Source: Phytophthora sp. 'mugwort' (Eukaryota > Oomycota > Peronosporomycetes > Peronosporales > Peronosporaceae). From it: a DNA stretch of 64,000 nucleotides. Position 1 is the first letter of the stretch. Every line of letters starts with the position of its first letter. Under the pieces are notes generated by a model. It saw only the letters and a program-made list of their open reading frames with translations. It was not told the DNA's origin and did not search any database. The DNA lies in the NCBI GenBank assembly GCA_033558025.1, contig JAUCEF010000005.1:6820001-6884000 (forward strand), written 5' to 3'. Positions 1 to 10,706 of this stretch are shown here, piece by piece. A program made the position numbers and the translations under genes.

Positions 1-360
1 CACCGCATTTGCGATCTCCCAGCCTCCTAAAATACGGCGTGACACAACACGTATAATATCAGCATGCTGGCGACAATCCGACTGTACAGACACAACCCTA
101 CAAGCAACGTACCCGCCATTGACTTTTTCGGGTGTGCCATTCTGTTCTTCAGTTGAGTGCTTGTCCAGTCGGGCTAGCAACTCAGCGTCTTCTGCGTGTT
201 GCGTCTGCAAAATTTGTGGCATTTCAAGGGACCCGCACCACCCAAGAGAATATCGTCTGCTTTCCTCTTGAGTGATCGCTGAATACCAGCCTTCCACAGC
301 TCCGATGCAAATCCCAGTGTGCTCTCCGCGCGCTCTTCAAGGGAGAACCGCAGTTCCGCC
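1..360 (-). pseudogene. unidentified degraded coding remnant at left edge
   Basis: The minus strand reads as protein-like sequence without a stop from about 300 down to the left edge, with an acidic, Glu/Gln-rich stretch followed by a Val/Arg-rich part. A second open frame overlaps it between about 360 and 190, which suggests one frameshift near 190-300. There is no ATG that opens the whole stretch and I recognise no domain. It could be the end of a transposon polyprotein or of a cellular gene lying to the left. The region from 360 to 1130 contains only short, stop-broken frames with no recognisable domain on either strand. Confidence 0.35.
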
Positions 361-1134
361 TTTACAATACGAACGTACTTTTCGCAATATTGGTGGGCAA
401 TGCAGCGATAGACCGCCTTGTAGCTTGTACCTGACTTCCGTTATTATATGCGAAGGAAACGGTGGTCAGATATTTTTTTAAACACTTTCCTTCCGTCATA
501 CGTTTCGTCGAATGATAACTCGTCTGAAAACGCATCGAACTCGTCTGAGTCGATGGGAGAACTGTTCCTCATTTTGCAAGAAGGATTCCCGACTGAAGGC
601 AGAGCAAAAGCCCGGCTCGTCTGAACCAACAACTTGTCTGTGTTTAGAACAACGAAGCGATCTCACGATTTGGATTGCTGGAGACAACTGGAATCTGATA
701 ACTTACGCTGAACTCCCCCGAATTTGTCATCAACGCGGAGGTATCTGTTTTGAACGTGGAAGTCATCAGCAACCACGGGCCGGTCCTGGCGACTCAATAC
801 GGGGGAAAGCTAAGGAGGGCCCGCCAGCTGGGGGGTGGGGAGGGGCTCAGAGAAAATGAACAATGCTAACACAAAACGCACATTATCGTCGGCATCGTTT
901 GTCAGCGGATCTGCCGTTGCCGACGAAAATGGCTGCTCCGGCTTAGATGAAAGGTCGTTGAAACCACCACAAAAGAACAAGCTCTGAGCTTCATGTATCG
1001 TTCTGCTAAGTTGTCGTTCTGCTGGGTCCGGCCGCCGAACATTTGAAAATGTCGGCAGAGACACTGTTTCGAATTGTGTCCCCATCAGAGATGTCGTATG
1101 CCGGTCACGACCAAGCTGAGGCAGCACCGCACGC

Positions 1135-2330
1135 TTGGACGAATGCGCATGGCTTCAATGTATCCCGAAGACCACAAGGAAAAACAACAACGGCGTATTA
1201 GCAACTACGAATGCGACCGCTCGGGCAATCCAAAACAATACTCGCAAGCTTATCAACGAGGGCGTGCGTCCCAAGGGAAGGTCGAAGCGATATAAATTGT
1301 CCCTGAGAATATCGCACATGCCGTCATCAGAGAGGAATCGACAGGAGTGGGCAATTGTTCATACTGGAAACGGTAACGCTCTCCACAATCACAAGCCTTC
1401 CAGCGACGTTCGTATTCATGCTGCACACCGTCAGAGATCAGTTCATGCAGGTGCAAATACTAACTCAGAGACCTCTTTGCAAAGTTTGATTGAGGCCCAA
1501 TCTGCCGGTTGGGTTCCTGTTGCCAACATTTACGCCAAAGTTTTGGACCAACACCCTGAGTCATTGGTGCTTCCGAATGATATCGCCAATTCCAAGAATG
1601 CGGAACGTTGACGCGTGCCGGCAACGAATGCCCCTATGGAGGCCCTCTTTAAAGACCTCCACAATGATCGTTTCTTTACAGATTTGCGCTTTATCCACAG
1701 ACCCAACGTCTCAAGTATTGTGGCCGCACCCGGCAACGGCGAAGCTCTACAAGTCCAACTCGGACATTCTGGTAATGGATTGTACTTACAAGACGAACAA
1801 GTTTGACCTTCCCCTCCTGAACGTCATTGCGCTCACTGGACTGGACACAGTACTTCCTATCTGCCCGGCCTAACTTCCAGGTGAACAGAAGCCTGACTAC
1901 ATTTTGGCCCTAAATATGCTTCGTCTCGTGATGCTGGAATATGATGTTCCAGAACCTCGCGTGATTTTAACAGACAGGGATCAGGAGTTGATGAATGCTC
2001 TTGCCGCTGTTTTTCCCGATGTTCTCACCATAATTTGTCGATGGCACATGAATAAGGACGTGCTAAGAAACACTAGAGAGGTGCTGAAAAAAATCACAGT
2101 CGCGAGTGCAGCCCACGGCCAGCCTAAGCGTGTCAACACTTTGATGACTGACAAATTCATGGCACTTACTTTAGGACTATGGATTTTAAATCTGAAGAAG
2201 ATCTACAAGCAAATAAAGCGGCGTTAGTGAGGTCAAATGAGCAGCTGGCTGCGTATCTCGATAAAAATTGGTGGATATATGAAGACAAGATCGTAGCGTG
2301 AAAGTTAGACTCGAGATCCTCGGATCCTAT
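1135..2330 (+). pseudogene. MULE (Mutator-like) transposase relic
   Basis: Three plus-strand frames in succession carry pieces of a Mutator-like (MULE/FAR1-type) transposase. The piece at about 1760-1870 contains MDCTYKTNKFDLPLLNVIAL, the region around the first catalytic Asp (D-x-T-Y/F-K-T-N). The piece at 1904-2227 contains ILTDRDQELMNALAAVFPDV followed by ICRWHMNKDV, which matches the second catalytic Asp region and the C-x-W-H motif of the family. The N-terminal part (1135-1611) is low in recognisable motifs. At least two frameshifts separate the pieces, and stops follow after 2227. The protein is therefore not made in one piece. From about 2330 to 3220 only traces of the tail and no gene are visible. 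Confidence 0.75.
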
Positions 2331-3224
2331 CAATCGTAGCCACATCAGATGGAGGACAGCGTTTCGTGCCGTACATCCTTGTGATAAGACGGTCGACCAC
2401 ACGCGTCGTCTCCTCTCTCGCTTTGTCTAGCAGGAATACCTCCACATCGTCCACGCGAAGCTCTGCCAAGGGTTCGTTATAAAGCTCCACTTGCTCACTT
2501 CCTCTCTAGCGGCACTTCCCCCCCTGTTTATACTGGTAAGACTCGTCCCCGGACCCACAGCTACCCTCTTAACTATCTGACATCGTACAGAACCCCCAGC
2601 GATGGCCACTTTTTGTCGTGGCGGCTAATCGAGCACTCGCAACTCGAGGAGCTCCACAAGGACCTGCCGCCAACCGTTGTTACAAGAGCACATCAGTCAT
2701 ATCTCGTCGCTGCACCTCTCGCCAGGATGTACAATGTTTACCAGTGAATGCTGAGTAGCTGGCTGCGACGCTGAGCGAGTCTGGTTGCGGTTGGCTGCAG
2801 CAAGTTGAAGTTTCCTTTCCCAAGCCGAAACGATATTTGTCCTGCGCTCTTGCACACCATAGGACAAAACCAAGCTGGGAATATTTAGCGCGGACTCGTT
2901 TGGTCCTTTTTCCTAGGACAAATCACACTGGGGTTAATTTACGGCTGTCACTGGATTTTCTGTAGACCTGCCTATTTCATTGCATACTAACCACTGCACA
3001 GACCAACAGATGAAAAATAAAAAACAGACGCTGCATTTCCATCCCGCTCCCCAAGTCGCCATGCGACCTGTAGCTCAGTGTGCGATTGATCACCCCTTGT
3101 ATTAGCTTGTTTGGGGTGAATTGAGGGGGAGTGGCGCTGCAAAGTCTCGCTCTAAGAGGGTTGCCACCTACCTGCGATGGTCCCTATCTGGCCTAGCGTG
3201 AATAATGCTCCGTCCACACTCACA

Positions 3225-3289
3225 GCCAGTATAGCTTAACGGAAAAGATCTCGAAAGAGAAGATGGTGGTTCGATTCCTCCTAGTGGCA
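3225..3289 (+). tRNA. tRNA-like pseudogene with internal A and B boxes
   Basis: The segment has an acceptor stem of six pairs out of seven (GCCAGTA at 3225 against TAGTGGC at 3282-3288) with A as discriminator. It has an A box TAGCTTAACGG (3231-3241) and a perfect B box GGTTCGATTCC (3269-3279). It is only 65 nt long. The expected anticodon arm is TCTC-GAAA-GAGA, so the loop has four instead of seven bases and no anticodon can be assigned. It is most likely a dead tRNA copy, perhaps mitochondrial in origin or the head of a tRNA-derived SINE. Confidence 0.5.
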
Positions 3290-3681
3290 ACTTTCGCGAT
3301 CTGACAACAATTTTATTTGTTTACAACTATGTATTATGTATGCAGGATGTCTGGCGGAGAGAATATGACTCTCGCAACCAAGCAGATGGATACTACGACG
3401 CTAGGACGGCGAGAAATGCAGGGGTCGAGATGCTTGCGATGACTGCGATTGCTGTGAGGCGCTTGAGCGAATTTCGACCCGGCGACGACGGTACGTAGCT
3501 TGGTTGCAAGCACACCTTTCCTTTGCTTGTTCACCGCGTCGTATGTACTCCTTCAGCGTCATCTTGTAGAAATCGGCATCTTGAGCTTCGTCAAGGCGCA
3601 AGAAATGTTAGCGATCATGTCGAACTTGTCGTGACTCCGACGAAATGTATCTGACATGATCGCCCACAGCTTGCTCAGAAT

Positions 3682-4666
3682 TCAGCAGTACATCTCGACA
3701 ACGATGCGGTCAGAAGAAACGCGCCGATTACGCTGAATTTCATCGTTGGTAAGTTCGCCATTTCGAGGTTTTGTTTGGGTTGGATCGTTCTGATTATCTG
3801 GCCAGACTCTTGGTATCCCATGTCTACCAGGACTGCCCAGCTTCGCCCAAATTCTTCGTGGCCTTCGCCATTGTCTTCGGTCCCGAGCTCTCCGGTAACG
3901 GCATTCTTGGCTAGCATGTCCGTGTGAAGCTATTTCCCTCCGTGAAGATGGTGTTGTCGTGCGTGGCACCCGGATAGTGCGATGACAGCGCGACGCGTAA
4001 GCCTGAAGTGCAACAGACGTTTCAAGTATTAGTCCATAAAGATGGTGCTTACCTGAATAATACGTTTTTGCTTCGGCGAATCTTCCACTCAGACGGTGGA
4101 CCTCTTGGAACTTCACGTCTATAGCGTAGAGTGCGTATCGGTTATTCTTGAACAGTTGAGCCTTTTGACGTTGCGTTGTCATCGTGATCGGCTGGATGAA
4201 GTGATCCACGAGTGGCTTTTGGATCAGCTCGAGCACCTTCATCGTCATTTTCTCGAACAAAGACGTCATCCGCCCGAAAATATGGGCATGCATGTCCCAC
4301 TGCGAGTACCGCCTCAGGACGTTCAACGCCATGAAGAAGGCATTCGCGCGTGGTGCATCTAAATCTCCGACCTTGCCCAACATCCCAGTACGACGAGATT
4401 GCTGGTTGGACCAGAGCATACAGTGTCTCGAACTCAGCGTGCGAATAGTTGATTATGATGCAAATTCCCTCCGATCCTTGATCGGCGAGGAAACGGGCGT
4501 AGATCGGGCTGTCAGAGTCGGTTTCATCTTCGAATACGTGCAAATACTCGTCATCAATCTCATTCACCTTTTCTTGCAACCTCCCCTCCCGGCGCAGCAT
4601 GGAGTCTTTCATCTGGGCCAGGGCCACGGCGGTGCTGATCATCTGGGGGTCGCTTCTGGGTGGCAT
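3682..4666 (-). pseudogene. PIF/Harbinger-type (DDE_Tnp_4) transposase relic
   Basis: Two overlapping minus-strand frames form one protein. The N-terminal part starts at an ATG at 4666 and runs to about 4400. The frame then shifts to the one covering about 4419-3682. The second frame contains YALYAIDVKFQEVHRLSG followed by TYYSGKHHLYGLILETSV, the D-x-T/K-F-Q ... SGKHxLYG block typical of oomycete PIF/Harbinger DDE transposases. After about 3950 the frame degenerates into arginine-rich nonsense and the tail is spread over another frame (3675-3917). The gene is therefore broken by at least two frameshifts. No terminal inverted repeats were found by eye. Confidence 0.7.
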
Positions 4667-4961
4667 TAGTGAGGAACCTAAGTATGCTGCTCTGTTGGCT
4701 TGTGAATTCAGAAGTGAAGCGCGCTTTCAGAGTTTTGGCGGGGATTGTGCCATAGACCGATCAAATGCCGTCTTCGTCGATAACTAATAAATTACTGATA
4801 TATACACGGGGTTTCTGTAAATACTTTCTAGAAAGCTGACAAACTACCTTAAGGACAGCTAAATGCGTTAGTTATCTCTTGAATACCCTGCAAACTTTGC
4901 ATCCTCATCAGGATACTACCAGCACTACGCCCAGAGATAGACAGGATAACCCCCCAAGTGG

Positions 4962-5234
4962 CAAATCCACGCTAATCGTTGCTGACTCGCTCCGACAACT
5001 CCTGAAGCTGTTGGAACGGAGTGTCCCGCTCAACTGACCCGGTCGCCTGGACCGGGTCAGTTGGTCCAGGCGACCGGGTCAGCGGTCGGTGCTGACCGGC
5101 CGCTGACCCAGCGTGGACCCGGTCCAGGCGACCGGGTCAGTTGGTCCAGGCGACCGGGTCAGTTGAGCGGGACACTCCGTTCCAACAGCTTCAGGAGTTG
5201 TCGGAGCGAGTCAGCAACGATTAGCGTGGATTTG
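4962..5234. repeat. 273-bp foldback palindrome with internal 22-bp repeats
   Basis: Bases 4962-5053 are the exact reverse complement of 5143-5234, giving two perfect 92-nt arms that start CAAATCCACG and end CGTGGATTTG. The 89-bp centre is itself made of repeats of a unit close to GGGTCAGTTGGTCCAGGCGA in both orientations, plus a short CGGTCGGTGCTGACCGGCCG palindrome. No ORF lies inside and I see no convincing target duplication next to the ends. A foldback MITE is the simplest explanation. The surrounding stretch 4790-5560 holds no gene. Confidence 0.9.
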
Positions 5235-5625
5235 TCTTCACGTGCATTATCGACCATTGGTATACGATTTTCTCGTTGGATGACGTTGGTGTCTCTGGGT
5301 CGACAGTTTAGAACGAAAAAATGCACCAGCTACTGTAGCTTGTCTCGATATGTGCAGCCACTCACACCGCTCATTTTCGGCCCCACCCGAAGTGCATCGT
5401 GGCTTCAGCTCATCATCCCTTTGCGTTGATGTGTCCAATTCATCGGTCATTGCACTTGTTAAAATAGTGTCCACAAAAAGTGGTTGGACATCAGAATGTA
5501 TTTGCGCATCTGCCCAAAGTTAGTCGTCCTCAATTCGTAGCAGTTTAGAAATAGCTTTGTTGGGCTCGTTTCCGAATACAACACCTTCGGCGTGTAGTTC
5601 TGCTTCATTGAAAAGCCCGAGCGTA

Positions 5626-7881
5626 ATGAGGTGCTCTATCATGTTATCTGTGCGTCGAGAGCTTCGAATTGCTCCGGACCGTATCCAGAAGACAACGACT
5701 CATGACGTCCAACCCAGGGTTCTCCTACAAGTCAAGCTTAAACTTACAGCCGTCGAAATGTTGAAAGCTGGATATCACTGGGCCACCTGTCTGTTCATTA
5801 CCATACTCGTACTGTCTCAAGTGGTTGGAGGAGTATGGAACACTATCACTACGACGCGCGTTGTTGAATATGGGCGTGACCCTCATCGTGGGCTTTACCA
5901 AGTGGTCGGGACGAACGATGTACCGTACGCTGATCGGGTTATCGCTTGTGTACGCCAGAGCAAATTTTACGAACCGAAACTTGTGAGTTCCTTGCTGGCT
6001 GCTGGCGGTGATGAGGCTATCCTAGAGGATTCTACTGGGGTCGCCAAACAAGGCTACCGTCTTGTCCAGAAACGAGATAGTTCAATCTACAGTGAACTGG
6101 ACTCAAGCATTCGCCATTCGTATCGGGAAATTTGCAATTTAATCTCAATCACTCTTGACTCCATTATAGGAGCATGCTCGGCATTAGGATACACGAATTT
6201 GACCATTGATGCTCTCCGAGTTGTCGAAAGTGCCGATAGCAACTGGCTTTTCCGGCTGCCGAACTCATTGCCGGTTCTCATCCTGCCGTACTGGGACAAT
6301 ACGGAGCTAGCCCGTCATGCTATTCCCACTTGGAGTGGAGACGCTTGTATATTTCGACTTGAAGACGCGTATTCCGGGAATGCCGCAGCCAATGCTTCTA
6401 GTGCAAGCTTCCGAGGAGTCAACCGGACTATCCGTCGAGATCATACTATCAAATGGTTGCAGAAGCCTGGGGGGATCTGGAAGAATGGCTGGTATGAGGA
6501 TTTAGAAGGCGGGCGTTGGTTCTCAGATGTGATGAGCTCAAATCTTGCGACGCCCTACTATATGGCGTATCGGATGTTCGATATGTGGACGGGATTAGAG
6601 ATTAATTGCTCAAGACAAGAAGATTGTTTGGCATTTCCTACAATTAGTCGATGGGGGGCAAAGTTTACCACGTCGAGGTATATCCGAGATATTGACTCCA
6701 TCACGATTTTAAATGGTTCTTCATTCGGAATATTCCACTTCAGGGCATTGCAAATCCAAACTGCCCACATTCCTTACGATTGGGAAACACTAGTTTCGAA
6801 TACATCAGTGGGTTTGGTACTTTTCCGGTGGATAATGATACTGGTGGCGTTACATGTTGGTGTTGTGCGGGGGGGGCTACAAGGCTATGGAGGAGGAGGA
6901 ATTGGCTGCCTCTCAGGCTCCAGCAGCTTTGGGTTGATAATAATTTCAATGTTACCGCAACTTAGGATGACTCTGGCAGCTTTTTGGACCGTGGGCTGCC
7001 GCTTTCAAGGCCAACAAGCAGCGCTCTCCAACGCTTGGTTCACAATGTATCCATCTATCGCACAACTCATGATCATGTACTTTAGTTTGCTTAATGTGCT
7101 AGCCAAGGCCACGCGGCGAAGAATGTCCGATGTCCTATTTGGGCCCACGGTTGTGTTCTTCTGCTTAATGCACTACAACGCGAGTGCTGTAGCAGCTTCC
7201 GGGTGGCTCCAAGGTGTCGATGGACGAGTATCTACCGTCGTGTTCTCGGATGAGCTCAAGAAGCTCAATCTTCACGATTATTTCATCTCCGACCTGGCCT
7301 GGCGTATGAATGGACGCGTTAAACTGGTATTTACCACCAAATTGGTCGTCTTGGGTATCAATTTGCTGCCTCTGCTACTAGCCCGTCCTTTTCAAGTCTC
7401 AAAACGAGGCACCAAGCCAGATTGGCGAGGTCTTGAAGAAGCATTTGCTCTTAAAGTTAACCACGTGGGGGGACTGGGCCGCTCACCACTGTATGTACAC
7501 ATGACTACGCACAATCGAGGCAATCAGGACGGCATCGTCCCTGCATTAACCATTACCCCTGCTGGTTCTATTTCGCGAAGGTATGTGAATAGCTACGAAT
7601 TGCTACGTCTAGGTTATGTTGTTTTTGGAGACAGATACGTCGTTGCCTTTGATGAATGGGATCTCTTGTCAGCTATGGCCCCATTACGGAATTATTGCTA
7701 CTTATGGAATCATCGAGTCTACGTCTGGACTCTGACGGACATTAGTATGGCCGGTGATACTAGGGTTCTGATGGGGATGCGAAGGTTGCAGTGCATTGAG
7801 CCTGAAGTGTGGCGTCTGGACGACAAGAGACTGCAGCGAATTCCCTGGTGGCGCGTGTCCTCATGCGCGATTCAATGCTGA
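5626..7881 (+). CDS. large multi-pass membrane protein, paralogue A (unknown function)
   Basis: Uninterrupted frame of 751 codons from the ATG at 5626; an alternative ATG lies at 5641, and the frame is open a little further upstream without an ATG. A first membrane segment sits at about residues 51-70. It is followed by a long extracytoplasmic loop of about 320 residues with several N-x-S/T sites and conserved cysteines. About five further membrane segments follow near residues 393-412, 436-458, 475-495, 502-520 and 565-588. A soluble tail of about 160 residues ends the protein. Motifs shared with the next gene include VVGTNDVPYADRVIACVR, KKPGG-like WKNGWYEDL, and NSYELLRLGYVVFGDRY in the tail. 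I do not recognise a named family. A surface receptor or transporter-like protein is possible but is inference only. No introns are apparent. Confidence 0.85.
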   Translation: MRCSIMLSVRRELRIAPDRIQKTTTHDVQPRVLLQVKLKLTAVEMLKAGYHWATCLFITILVLSQVVGGVWNTITTTRVVEYGRDPHRGLYQVVGTNDVPYADRVIACVRQSKFYEPKLVSSLLAAGGDEAILEDSTGVAKQGYRLVQKRDSSIYSELDSSIRHSYREICNLISITLDSIIGACSALGYTNLTIDALRVVESADSNWLFRLPNSLPVLILPYWDNTELARHAIPTWSGDACIFRLEDAYSGNAAANASSASFRGVNRTIRRDHTIKWLQKPGGIWKNGWYEDLEGGRWFSDVMSSNLATPYYMAYRMFDMWTGLEINCSRQEDCLAFPTISRWGAKFTTSRYIRDIDSITILNGSSFGIFHFRALQIQTAHIPYDWETLVSNTSVGLVLFRWIMILVALHVGVVRGGLQGYGGGGIGCLSGSSSFGLIIISMLPQLRMTLAAFWTVGCRFQGQQAALSNAWFTMYPSIAQLMIMYFSLLNVLAKATRRRMSDVLFGPTVVFFCLMHYNASAVAASGWLQGVDGRVSTVVFSDELKKLNLHDYFISDLAWRMNGRVKLVFTTKLVVLGINLLPLLLARPFQVSKRGTKPDWRGLEEAFALKVNHVGGLGRSPLYVHMTTHNRGNQDGIVPALTITPAGSISRRYVNSYELLRLGYVVFGDRYVVAFDEWDLLSAMAPLRNYCYLWNHRVYVWTLTDISMAGDTRVLMGMRRLQCIEPEVWRLDDKRLQRIPWWRVSSCAIQC

Positions 7882-8399
7882 CGGAGTTTGGGAGATTACA
7901 CTTAGTGACGACTCTGCTAGGATCAAGCGGCATACAAGTTGCTGCTGAAGATGAATACACCACCGAATAAACTCTTCGAGGCTAAACGATTGGGATAGAC
8001 AGTCGTAAAGCTTGTTATTGACAACCCAATGTTTGTTTGTATGGCTTCAGTACGTGATATAGAGCTAACATTAGAGACGACGAATTACTGAGCTGGCGGC
8101 ACTTTTTGTATCAATATGTAAGGTTCGCGGCATACTGGATCGCAGCTAGAGGTTTTTGCCTTAGGTTTAGCAAATCAAGAATATTCCATGAACACGTCAC
8201 GATTGGTTCGCGGCTGTTTTTTTTTTTTGGAGTACTTGGTTGGACTTGAAACGGTGGGCGTCCACACCAGAACCACCCACGGAACATCCAGGAATACAGA
8301 TATACTACATATATATATATATATTGTAGTGTCTCTTAGCATTTTTTTGTACTTAAGTTGATTGACGCTTCTCAGTTAATATACTGCCGATCGAAAGCG
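7882..8399. other. intergenic region with poly-T tract and (AT)n microsatellite
   Basis: No coding potential is seen here. It contains a T run at 8217-8228 and an AT dinucleotide repeat at 8307-8325 about 75 bp upstream of the next ATG. A run GCATTTTTTTGT just before 8352 weakly resembles the oomycete FPR element. It is the likely terminator of the first membrane-protein gene and the promoter of the second. Confidence 0.6.
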
Positions 8400-10706
8400 A
8401 TGGGGTTGATGTCATTTACACGTTCATGCAGCCAGAAACCTCGTATCGCTCCGATAACATGTCAACTACGGCCACACGACCCTTCTCCACAAGACGTCGA
8501 TGATTCGTTGATCGAGATACCCCATCTAGAAACAAAACGGAGACTAAAGTTTACAGAGATCGTCGGTTTACTTTACCAATGGACCACCTGCCTTTTCATC
8601 AGCTTCCTCGTCCTGGCACAGCTCTTTGGGTCCGTGTGGAACACGACGACAACGGTACGGCATATTGACTTTGGCCGCGACCCCGAACTCGATCCGTTCC
8701 AAGTCGTGGGCACAAACGATCTTCCATTTGCTGATCGAGTCATCGCGTGCGTGCGATACGGCCGCACATTTGAGCCAAGACTCGTGAGTTCGCTTCTTGG
8801 AGAAGATGGCTCTGAGGCGACTCTAGAAGACTCTACTGGAGTATCGCGTCATGGCTTTCGTCTTGTTCAAAGGCGAGCAGGTTCAAGGCCGGCTGAGCTG
8901 GATTCGACTGCGTACACTTCATACTGTAAGATTTGCAGCTTAATCTCTAGCACCCTCGATAATATTTTCGAGGCCTGCTCCGCGCTAGGCTACACGAACT
9001 TCACCACTGAGAACCTGAGGGTTGTTGAAGGCGTGGATAGCAATCGTTTCTTCAGTCTTCCTGGATCTCTGCCGGTGCTGATCATGCCCTTTTGGGATAA
9101 CGCCGAGCACGGACGCCATGCACTGCCCACTTTGGATGGCGATGCCTGTCTCTTTCGTCTTGGTGGTGCCTACTTTGGTACTGCAAATGGTGCAACCAAC
9201 ACGACAAAAGCAGATTTTCGCGGCGTCAATCGAACAATTCGGCATGATCGCACGCTACAATGGTTGAAGAAACCAGGAGGTGTGTGGAAGAATGGCTGGT
9301 ACGAGGACTTGGACGGCGGACGATGGTTTTCTGATGTTGCGAGCTCCCATCCCGGTCCACCCTTCAACATGACGTACCGAATGTTTGATATGCTCACAGG
9401 TCTGGAAGCCAATTGCTCACGACAAGAAGACTGTATAACGCCCACGTTGGATCGGTGGGGCACCAAATTCCTCACGTACCAGTATCCACGAGATTATGAC
9501 TCGATCGCCGTCTTAAATGGTTCATTCTTTGGTCACTTCTTATATAATTCGAATCAAGCCTCTACGGTCCACATTGTGTACGACTGGGAAACGTTGGTCT
9601 CTAATTTATCAGTCGGACTGGTATTAATGCGGTGGATGGTGACGCTTGTAGCAATTCACTTAGGCTCAGTTCGTGGCGAGATCCCTTGTGTCGGTGGTGG
9701 CATTGGGTGTGTTGCCAACTACCGAAACTTCGACTTGTTGTTGGTCTCGATGTTGCCACAGCTTAAAATGACGTTGACTGCCTTTTGGACAGTGGGCTGT
9801 CGCTTTGAAGGTCAGCAGGCGGGTCTTTCGGAAGCTTGGTTCACTATTTATCCTGCTATTGTCCAGATGATGCTGATGTATTTCAGTCTACTTAATGCAC
9901 TCGCCAAGCTCACGCGCCGCCGCATGTCGGACACGCTCTTCGGACCTACCGTCGCTTTTCTCTGTTTGATCCATTTTTTTCGCAGCGACTTGGCTGCGTC
10001 GCCCCTACTGAACGACGTGGATGGGCGCGTCGCCACCGTTGTTTTCTCAGACGAGGTGAAAAACATCAAGCTTCTCGACTATTTCGTCAGCGATCTTGCA
10101 TGGAGGATAAACGGCCGCGTCACAGTACTTTTCTCGACCAAGCTGGCTGTCTTAGCTATCAATTTATTGCCTTTGCTGGCGGCGCAACCATTCCCAATCT
10201 CGAAACGACGGTCGAGGCCAAATTTATGTGGGATTGAATCCGCATTAGCCTTAAGAGCGGCCCACGTTGGTGGTCTGGGAGTCTCGGCAATCTATTTGTC
10301 GACTTTACGTGACACGACAGAGAAGTCTTCGGGCCGAAATAAGACGATAATCGCCCCACCTAAAGCTCAATGTGAAAGGAAGGAGCTTGGATCCCAAAGC
10401 TTGGTCAAGTTTGAGCCTGTAGTATATTTGAACTCCTACGAGTTAGTCCGACTTGGATATGTCGTCTTTGGTGACCGTTATCTCATTAGTTTGGACGACT
10501 GGGATTTGCTCTCATCAATGGCACCGCTACGAGCACTTTATCATTTGTGGAATCAGCGCATTTGCGTATGGACCCTTGAATTTGCTTGCAAAATAACTGG
10601 ATTACGATCACTACGGAAAATTGAACCAGAAATATGGAGGCTAGACGATAAAAGACTACAGAACATCTCGTGGTGGCAAATGTCTTCATGTGCAGTTCAG
10701 TGCTGA
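8400..10706 (+). CDS. large multi-pass membrane protein, paralogue B (unknown function)
   Basis: Uninterrupted frame of 768 codons from the ATG at 8400 (second ATG at 8409). It aligns over its whole length with the preceding gene: N-terminal segment QWTTCLFISFLVLAQLFGSV, the loop block FQVVGTNDLPFADRVIACVR, WKNGWYEDLDGGRWFSDV, the membrane block around MLPQLKMTLTAFWTVGCRF, and the C-terminal SYELVRLGYVVFGDRYLISL. The protein ends in a shared CAVQC (paralogue A ends CAIQC). The two genes are 518 bp apart in the same orientation, a plain tandem duplication, but they have diverged a lot at both DNA and protein level. The insertion before the tail (residues about 650-670) is specific to this copy. 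Function unknown. Confidence 0.87.
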   Translation: MGLMSFTRSCSQKPRIAPITCQLRPHDPSPQDVDDSLIEIPHLETKRRLKFTEIVGLLYQWTTCLFISFLVLAQLFGSVWNTTTTVRHIDFGRDPELDPFQVVGTNDLPFADRVIACVRYGRTFEPRLVSSLLGEDGSEATLEDSTGVSRHGFRLVQRRAGSRPAELDSTAYTSYCKICSLISSTLDNIFEACSALGYTNFTTENLRVVEGVDSNRFFSLPGSLPVLIMPFWDNAEHGRHALPTLDGDACLFRLGGAYFGTANGATNTTKADFRGVNRTIRHDRTLQWLKKPGGVWKNGWYEDLDGGRWFSDVASSHPGPPFNMTYRMFDMLTGLEANCSRQEDCITPTLDRWGTKFLTYQYPRDYDSIAVLNGSFFGHFLYNSNQASTVHIVYDWETLVSNLSVGLVLMRWMVTLVAIHLGSVRGEIPCVGGGIGCVANYRNFDLLLVSMLPQLKMTLTAFWTVGCRFEGQQAGLSEAWFTIYPAIVQMMLMYFSLLNALAKLTRRRMSDTLFGPTVAFLCLIHFFRSDLAASPLLNDVDGRVATVVFSDEVKNIKLLDYFVSDLAWRINGRVTVLFSTKLAVLAINLLPLLAAQPFPISKRRSRPNLCGIESALALRAAHVGGLGVSAIYLSTLRDTTEKSSGRNKTIIAPPKAQCERKELGSQSLVKFEPVVYLNSYELVRLGYVVFGDRYLISLDDWDLLSSMAPLRALYHLWNQRICVWTLEFACKITGLRSLRKIEPEIWRLDDKRLQNISWWQMSSCAVQC

